From Bordetella parapertussis (GTDB lineage: Bacteria; Pseudomonadota; Gammaproteobacteria; Burkholderiales; Burkholderiaceae_B), in NCBI GenBank assembly GCA_945862495.1, contig CAMAYM010000047.1:1-19439 (forward strand): a DNA stretch of 19,439 nucleotides, given 5' to 3'. Positions 14,341 through 19,439 of the stretch are shown here, in pieces. The notes beneath the pieces are model-generated. The model saw only the letters and a program-made list of their open reading frames with translations, was not told where the DNA came from and did not search any database. Position numbers and translations under genes: made by a program. Each line of letters opens with the position of its first letter. Within the stretch, counting starts at the first letter, position 1.

Positions 14341-15507
14341 ATGAACACCGCCACTGCGCCAGGACTCGACCGTCCCGCCACCACGCCCGAGGCCCAAGCA
14401 CTCGCTGAAGGAATCCGTACCTGGATCGAATGCGAGTCACCTTCTAATGATCCTGCTGCAGTCCACCGCATGGCCAAAATTGTGGTCGCTAAAGCCAAGG
14501 CTGCCGGTTTAAAAGTTGAGCTGAGCGAAATCGGCCCGACCCAACTCCCTTTGATTCATGCGACTAACCGCGCTGAGGGTGACACCCGCCCCGGCCTGCT
14601 GCTTCTTGCCCACATCGATACTGTCCATCCGCACGGCACGCTTCAAACCAACCCCTGCCGTATCGAGGACGACAAGCTTTACGGACCAGGCTGTTTCGAT
14701 ATGAAGGGAGGGACTTTTTTAGCGCTGACCGCTCTAGGCGAGTTTTCCAAACCAGGCTCTACACCCATGCCGGTCGACTTTCTACTTGTCCCCGACGAGG
14801 AAGTCGGTAGCCACGCCTCGCGTGAACATATCGAAGCGTTTGCCAAGCGCGCGGTCTACACCCTCGTGCCTGAACCTGCCCGCCCCAATGGTGGACGCTG
14901 CGTCACAGGACGCAAAGGGACAGGTATGCTCAAACTCGTCGTCACTGGCAAACCTTCGCATGCTGGCATGGCACACGAAAAAGGCCGTAGTGCCATTCGC
15001 GAAATGGCCCATCAAATACTGGCACTCGAGTCCATGACCGACTATAGCCGCGGCATCACGGTGAGCGTAGGTACCATCAGCGGCGGCACAGTCACCAATA
15101 CCGTCCCATCGCATTGCGAAGTGATGGTGGATTTCCGTATCCCTGACGAAGTGACAGGTCAAGAGGTGTTGGCGCGTATGCAAGCGCTCAAACCTGTTGA
15201 TCCTGATGTCACACTCACGATCGAAGTCGAGCTCAATCGTCCAGCAATGGTTAAGTCTCCCGCCGCAGACAAATTGCTAGAAACACTCAAACCCTTTGCA
15301 AGCGATGCAGGCTTTGTGCTCGAGGAAGCGCCTGTTTCTGGCGGCGGAAGTGATGCAAACTTTACCGCTGCGATTGGTTGTCCGTCTATTGACGGACTCG
15401 GTGCCGAAGGCGATGGTGCACACACACTGCGCGAGCATATTTTTGTCTCAACCCTACCGCGAAGACTACAGTTCTGGCGCAACACACTCGCCAATCTCAA
15501 CGCATAG
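14341..15507 (+). CDS. M20 family metallopeptidase (CPG2/ArgE-like, cytoplasmic)
   Basis: Two-zinc amidohydrolase of 388 residues. Metal and catalytic residues are complete: His91 and Asp93 in LLAHIDTVHPHG, bridging Asp120 in GPGCFDMKGG, general base Glu153 and ligand Glu154 in PDEEVGSH, Glu178 in VPEPARPNG, and His361 in GAHTLREH. Spacings between ligands (29 and 24) equal those of Pseudomonas carboxypeptidase G2. The lid domain with its dimer histidine (GKPSHAGMAHEKG, His207) lies between. No signal peptide is seen, so it should act in the cytoplasm. The natural substrate (glutamyl, N-acyl amino acid or dipeptide) cannot be told. AAGGA sits 5 nt before the ATG. Second gene after nnrD; its terminator lies inside rep. 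Confidence 0.88.
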   Translation: MNTATAPGLDRPATTPEAQALAEGIRTWIECESPSNDPAAVHRMAKIVVAKAKAAGLKVELSEIGPTQLPLIHATNRAEGDTRPGLLLLAHIDTVHPHGTLQTNPCRIEDDKLYGPGCFDMKGGTFLALTALGEFSKPGSTPMPVDFLLVPDEEVGSHASREHIEAFAKRAVYTLVPEPARPNGGRCVTGRKGTGMLKLVVTGKPSHAGMAHEKGRSAIREMAHQILALESMTDYSRGITVSVGTISGGTVTNTVPSHCEVMVDFRIPDEVTGQEVLARMQALKPVDPDVTLTIEVELNRPAMVKSPAADKLLETLKPFASDAGFVLEEAPVSGGGSDANFTAAIGCPSIDGLGAEGDGAHTLREHIFVSTLPRRLQFWRNTLANLNA

Positions 15508-15515
15508 ATGTTGTC

Positions 15516-17570
15516 TTAACTTTTTTTGTTTAACATCGCCTTGAGCATCTCAAGGCGATTTTTTGGACTCATCGTATCGGGCTGCAATTGAAGAGTCGCT
15601 GCCGACAAGCCCATCTCTTCGATAAAACGCGAAGGTTCTCGTACCAGGTCTTCGCGCGCGCGGCGACGCTTTTGACACCAACTCAAATGCAAACTCCGCT
15701 GAGCCCTCGTGATCCCCACGTACATTAGCCGTCGCTCCTCCTGAATCCTGGACACCAACGCATCAGCCGCCTTTGCAGGATCAACATCTTCGTCATCACG
15801 CCCCATATGTGGCAACAAACCCTCCTCGACGCCCAGCAGGTAGACATGCGGATACTCCAAGCCTTTTGACGCATGAAGCGTTGATAGCTTGACGGCATCT
15901 GGCTCATCTTCTTCGCTACGCTCAAGCATCGTCACGAGGGCAACATGCTGTACCAGATCAATCAAACCCAAGCTGTCGGCCTCAGCTTTACGCTTGAGCC
16001 AGGCGGTGAGCTCCAACACGTTTTGCCAGCGTGACTGTGCAGGCTTTTCATCCAAAATATCGTATAGATAACGCTCGTATTGAATTGCGCTCAACATATC
16101 ATCAAGAATGACGCCTGCGGGTTCGGCTGCATGGACGGGCTGACCGGGCTCCACACGACCCGCACGATACTGAATGCGACCAATGAAGGCTCCAAATGTC
16201 CTGAGAGGCTCAAGCTGCCTTGCGTTAAGTCGAGGCTCGATTCCTTGCTCAAACAAAGCTTCAAACAACGAGATTTGTCTTTCACCCGCATATTGCCCAA
16301 GCGTCTGAAGCGTGGCCTGCCCAATGCCTCGCTTAGGCGTGGTGGCCGCACGAATAAAAGCGGGATCATCATCTTCGTTGGCGATCAGTCGCAAATACGC
16401 GAGCACATCTCTGACTTCTGCCTTATCAAAAAAACTTTGACCACCTGAAATCGTATAAGGAATGTGGAGGTTGCGCATGGCTTGCTCGACGATCCGAGAC
16501 TGATGATTGCCACGATACAGAATCGCAAAATCTTTCCATGTCGCTTGTTTTTCAAAACGAGCAGCGGAGATTTTCATGGCGACGTTTTCAGCTTCGACTT
16601 CGTCACTAGGCATCGCAGTCACGCTAATCGTATCTCCCATGCCATGCTCTGACCACAGTTTCTTTTCAAAGAGTTTTGGATTCTTGGCAATGACATGATT
16701 GGCGGCAGCAAGAATGCTTTGGCTTGAGCGATAGTTTTGTTCAAGCTTGACGAGCTTGATCTGCGGATAGTCGGTCGTCAGCTTCGCGAGATTTTCAATG
16801 GTCGCACCGCGCCAAGCGTAAATCGCCTGATCATCATCGCCCACTGCTGTAAACATGGCGCGCGCGCCTGTTAGCCACTGTACCAACCGGTATTGACAGA
16901 CGTTGGTATCCTGATACTCGTCGACCAAAAGATAACGCACCTTTTTTTGCCACTTTTCACGCGCCTCAATACTACGCTCAAAAATCTGTGCGGGAATCGC
17001 AATCAGATCATCAAAATCGACGGCCTGATAGGCCGCGAGCGTCGCGTTATAGCTTCTGTAGACTCGTGCAGCCTCGATTTCACTCGGTGTCGCAGCAATA
17101 TTGGCCGCGGCATCCGGGTCCAGCATCGCATTTTTCCAAAGAGAAATCGTCTGCTGCACAGCACGCAAACGGCCTCGATCCGTGGTCGCCAGTAAATCTT
17201 GAATGATTGCAAGCGCATCGTCCGAGTCGAAGATCGAAAATCGAGGCTTTAACCCCGCATGATGCGCCTCTTCGCGCAAAATCTTGACCCCAAGCGAATG
17301 AAATGTACTGATCGTGAGGCCTTTTGCAATAGCAGGATCGACCAGTCGTTTGACACGGTCCTCCATCTCGCGCGCAGCCTTGTTTGTAAAAGTCAGTGCA
17401 AGTACGTTACGCGCAGGATAGCCACAATCGCACAGTAAATAAGCGATTTTTTGCGTAATCACGCGGGTCTTGCCAGAACCCGCTCCCGCAAGGACGAGAC
17501 ATGGCCCATCGAGGTAGAGCACAGCTTCACGCTGGACAGTATTTAGACCGTTAGTAAAGGACGTCGACAT
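15516..17570 (-). CDS. rep: Rep, superfamily 1 ATP-dependent DNA helicase
   Basis: 3'-5' helicase that helps forks past protein blocks and in restart. From the ATG at 17570 it is 684 residues (E. coli Rep 673). Motifs: I GAGSGKT at 29-35, TFTNKAAREM at 60-69, II LLVDEYQDTN at 214-223, III AVGDDDQAIYAWRGA at 242-256, IV LEQNYRSSQSIL at 276-287, V LSTLHASKGLEYPHV at 562-576 and VI EERRLMYVGITRAQ at 611-624. The N-terminus LNTVQREAVLYLDGPCLVLA and the 'CGYPARNVLALTFTNKAARE' region favour Rep over UvrD. The frame opens at a TTG at 17579, right after the priA stop; neither start has a good ribosome site, so coupling to priA is likely. The last codons overlap the terminator of the convergent M20 gene. 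Confidence 0.92.
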   Translation of the reverse strand: MSTSFTNGLNTVQREAVLYLDGPCLVLAGAGSGKTRVITQKIAYLLCDCGYPARNVLALTFTNKAAREMEDRVKRLVDPAIAKGLTISTFHSLGVKILREEAHHAGLKPRFSIFDSDDALAIIQDLLATTDRGRLRAVQQTISLWKNAMLDPDAAANIAATPSEIEAARVYRSYNATLAAYQAVDFDDLIAIPAQIFERSIEAREKWQKKVRYLLVDEYQDTNVCQYRLVQWLTGARAMFTAVGDDDQAIYAWRGATIENLAKLTTDYPQIKLVKLEQNYRSSQSILAAANHVIAKNPKLFEKKLWSEHGMGDTISVTAMPSDEVEAENVAMKISAARFEKQATWKDFAILYRGNHQSRIVEQAMRNLHIPYTISGGQSFFDKAEVRDVLAYLRLIANEDDDPAFIRAATTPKRGIGQATLQTLGQYAGERQISLFEALFEQGIEPRLNARQLEPLRTFGAFIGRIQYRAGRVEPGQPVHAAEPAGVILDDMLSAIQYERYLYDILDEKPAQSRWQNVLELTAWLKRKAEADSLGLIDLVQHVALVTMLERSEEDEPDAVKLSTLHASKGLEYPHVYLLGVEEGLLPHMGRDDEDVDPAKAADALVSRIQEERRLMYVGITRAQRSLHLSWCQKRRRAREDLVREPSRFIEEMGLSAATLQLQPDTMSPKNRLEMLKAMLNKKS
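15535..15564 (+). terminator. Rho-independent terminator of nnrD-M20, inside the rep 3' end
   Basis: ATCGCCTTGAG (15535-15545) and CTCAAGGCGAT (15549-15559) form a perfect 11-bp stem with a 3-nt loop, followed by a T run on the plus strand (15559-15564). It begins 28 nt after the M20 stop. On the minus strand the stem is not followed by T, so it works in one direction and is read through as rep codons. Confidence 0.9.
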
Positions 17571-17579
17571 GGGGACCAA

Positions 17580-19439
17580 TCAAATTTCGAGCGGATCAAC
17601 TTCAAGCTGCCATCGTACTCGACGCAGATCAGGATGGTCTTGTAGCCCTACCAACCAGTTTTTCAACAGTAATTGCAATGCGGGACGATGTGTGGCCTCT
17701 ACAAGCAGCTGCGCACGGCACATATTGTCGACCCGCACAATCCGCAAGGGTACGGGGTCATACAGCGTAATCACCGCTTCAGTTTGTTGCGTTTCCAATA
17801 AGGCTTGTGCGACCTCACGCGCCGCTTGCAAAAATCCAAGGGCAACGTTGAGCTCACGCGCCTCGGCACTGAGCAAAGCCTGATGCGAAAACGGTGGCAA
17901 CATGGCAGCCTCGCGTTCTCCTATCGTATGACGCGCAAAGCCTGAGTAATCATGCTTGAGCAGCGCTTGATACACCGCCTGCTCTGGATAGCCCGTCTGC
18001 ACGATCACCTCACCATGTCCAGTATGCCGTCCCGCACGACCCGCCACCTGCATTAACTGTGCAAAAAGCCTTTCAGGCGCACGAAAGTCTTGTGAGAACA
18101 GCATTGCATCCGCGTTCAACACGCCAACCAAACCAAGATTGGCAAAGTCATGACCCTTGGCGACCATTTGTGTGCCCACCAAAATATCAACCTCGCCTGC
18201 GTGCACGCTGGCAAATAAGGCTTGTGCACTGCCCTTTTTGCGCGTGCTATCTGCATCAATGCGGGCGATACGCGCTTCGGGAAATAACAAAGCCAGCTGC
18301 TCTTCGATCCTCTGTGTCCCTCGACCAATCGGCTGCATATCCTGATCACCACAATCCGGACATGCAGGAGGAACACGCTGCTGATAGCCACAATGATGAC
18401 AATGCAGTTGATGACGACCAGGTGTCGTGCGATGCAAGACGGTAAACGTTGTACACCTCGGACACTGGCTTACCCAGCCACACGACGTGCAATGCAAGGC
18501 TGGTGCATAGCCTCGGCGATTCAAAAAAATCAGCACCTGCTCGTGATTGGCGAGGCGCGCGCGCATCGCATCAAGGAGTTGCACAGACATGCCATGCTCC
18601 ATCTTGAGACGACGTGTATCGACCAACCTGACAGAGGGTAAGGTGACCTCGCGTGCTCGCGCGGGCAAATCTAATCTTTTGTAATGACCTTTTTCAACAT
18701 GCACCCAGCTTTCCAGCGACGGGGTTGCAGAACCCAGCACAATGGGAATTCCCAAATCGTGTCCGCGCCAAACGGCCAAATCCCGAGCCGAATACCGTAA
18801 GCCATCTTGTTGCTTGTAGGAGGGGTCGTGCTCCTCGTCCACGACAATCAATCCCACATCATCTAAGGGTGCAAAGATTGAGAGTCTCGTCCCAAGCACG
18901 ACTTTCGCCTCTCCACGCTGCGCTCGCAACCAGGCTCTTAAGCGTTCACCATCAGAAAGCGCACTGTGCAGGACGGCTACCCCACCAACGCCCGCGACAG
19001 GCTCAAGGCGTGCGCGAAGAGACTGCTCAAACTGTGGCGTCAGGTTGATTTCTGGCACCAACATAAGCACACGCTTGCCACGGGCTAAGGTTTGCGCAGC
19101 CGCGTGTAAATACACTTCTGTTTTTCCACTGCCCGTAACACCGTACAAGAGAAATGGCTGAAAGTGCTGTGTGGCAGTAATGGTTTCTACCGCGTGCAGC
19201 TGTGCAGCATTTAATGTTGGTGCCTCTGTGTGCTCTGTGGGCTTGAATTTTGGTGCGCGCCGCTGGTCAAGGCGCTCAACAGGCCCTCCAGCAGAACGTT
19301 TGCCTTGATAGGCACTCAAGCTGCGTAACGCAACAGGTAGCGCTGGCATGACGACTTCACCCAAAGGACGCTGGTAATAGTCTGCCGCAAACTGAGTAAA
19401 TTTTAGCCAACTTGCCGACATCGGTGCGATGTCTTTGAG
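17580..19439 (-). CDS. priA: PriA, primosomal protein N' helicase (5' end outside window)
   Basis: Replication-restart helicase that recognises stalled forks and D-loops and loads the primosome. The visible 619 residues run off the right edge; the frame is open to the last base, and the methionine at 19421 is internal because LKDIAP precedes it and WLKFTQFAADYYQRPLGEVV is N-terminal-domain sequence. About 100 residues are missing. Seen (fragment numbering): Walker A GVTGSGKT at 100-107, Walker B DEEH at 201-204, and GSATPSLESW near 236. Eight zinc cysteines lie in CTSC, CPRC, CHHC and CPDC (317-363), then VGTQMVAKGHDF and QVAGRAGRHTGHGEV. Upstream of rep in the same orientation, with 9 nt between its stop and the rep ATG. 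Confidence 0.95.
   Translation of the reverse strand, partial: LKDIAPMSASWLKFTQFAADYYQRPLGEVVMPALPVALRSLSAYQGKRSAGGPVERLDQRRAPKFKPTEHTEAPTLNAAQLHAVETITATQHFQPFLLYGVTGSGKTEVYLHAAAQTLARGKRVLMLVPEINLTPQFEQSLRARLEPVAGVGGVAVLHSALSDGERLRAWLRAQRGEAKVVLGTRLSIFAPLDDVGLIVVDEEHDPSYKQQDGLRYSARDLAVWRGHDLGIPIVLGSATPSLESWVHVEKGHYKRLDLPARAREVTLPSVRLVDTRRLKMEHGMSVQLLDAMRARLANHEQVLIFLNRRGYAPALHCTSCGWVSQCPRCTTFTVLHRTTPGRHQLHCHHCGYQQRVPPACPDCGDQDMQPIGRGTQRIEEQLALLFPEARIARIDADSTRKKGSAQALFASVHAGEVDILVGTQMVAKGHDFANLGLVGVLNADAMLFSQDFRAPERLFAQLMQVAGRAGRHTGHGEVIVQTGYPEQAVYQALLKHDYSGFARHTIGEREAAMLPPFSHQALLSAEARELNVALGFLQAAREVAQALLETQQTEAVITLYDPVPLRIVRVDNMCRAQLLVEATHRPALQLLLKNWLVGLQDHPDLRRVRWQLEVDPLEI

Noticed and set aside
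1..19439. CRISPR array, insertion sequence, prophage, toxin-antitoxin or defence island
   Set aside because: I looked for regularly spaced repeats, terminal inverted repeats, transposase or integrase motifs and defence domains and saw none; all large frames are housekeeping genes.

Overview
This window looks like chromosomal core sequence from a betaproteobacterium of the Burkholderiales, most probably Alcaligenaceae (Bordetella/Achromobacter/Advenella-like). The evidence is the overlapping metX-metW pair followed by ampG, the gatCAB operon, an E. coli-type gshA, a membrane-anchored dihaem cytochrome c5 and a priA-rep pair. The genus is inferred from protein families and gene order, not from a search. 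I saw no mobile element, CRISPR array, integrase, phage gene or clear sign of recent transfer.

Layout. 1-3123 (+): the end of gatC, then gatA and gatB, the tRNA-dependent amidotransferase. 3120-3791 (-): pyrE, converging on gatB with a 4-nt overlap. 3857-4657 (+): xth-type AP endonuclease with a TTG start. 4684-7837 (-): a compact metX-metW-ampG unit. 7838-8114: intergenic region rich in small inverted repeats. 8115-8405 (+): a 96-residue stand-alone LuxR-type DNA-binding protein whose 3' end overlaps a lipoprotein gene (8324-8830, -) by 82 nt. 8983-10548 (+): gshA. 10619-10693 (-): tRNA-Arg(CCG). 10836-11711 (+): dihaem cytochrome c5. 11809-13323 (-): PaaH-type 3-hydroxyacyl-CoA dehydrogenase. 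13393-15507 (+): NAD(P)H-hydrate dehydratase and an M20 metallopeptidase. 15516-19439 (-): rep and the 3' part of priA.

Functional groups. GatCAB finishes mischarged tRNA. MetX and MetW activate homoserine for methionine synthesis and share a transcript with a muropeptide importer. GshA begins glutathione synthesis. PriA and Rep, side by side, are both replication-fork restart helicases. The rest are single housekeeping genes.

The least ordinary features are in the gene ends and regulation. Convergent neighbours are packed very tightly: one intrinsic terminator lies inside the last codons of gshA (serving the antisense tRNA-Arg) and another inside the last codons of rep (serving the antisense M20 gene). 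The orphan LuxR-type protein sits beside a short dyad whose half-site recurs around it. I found no convincing new multi-gene system.
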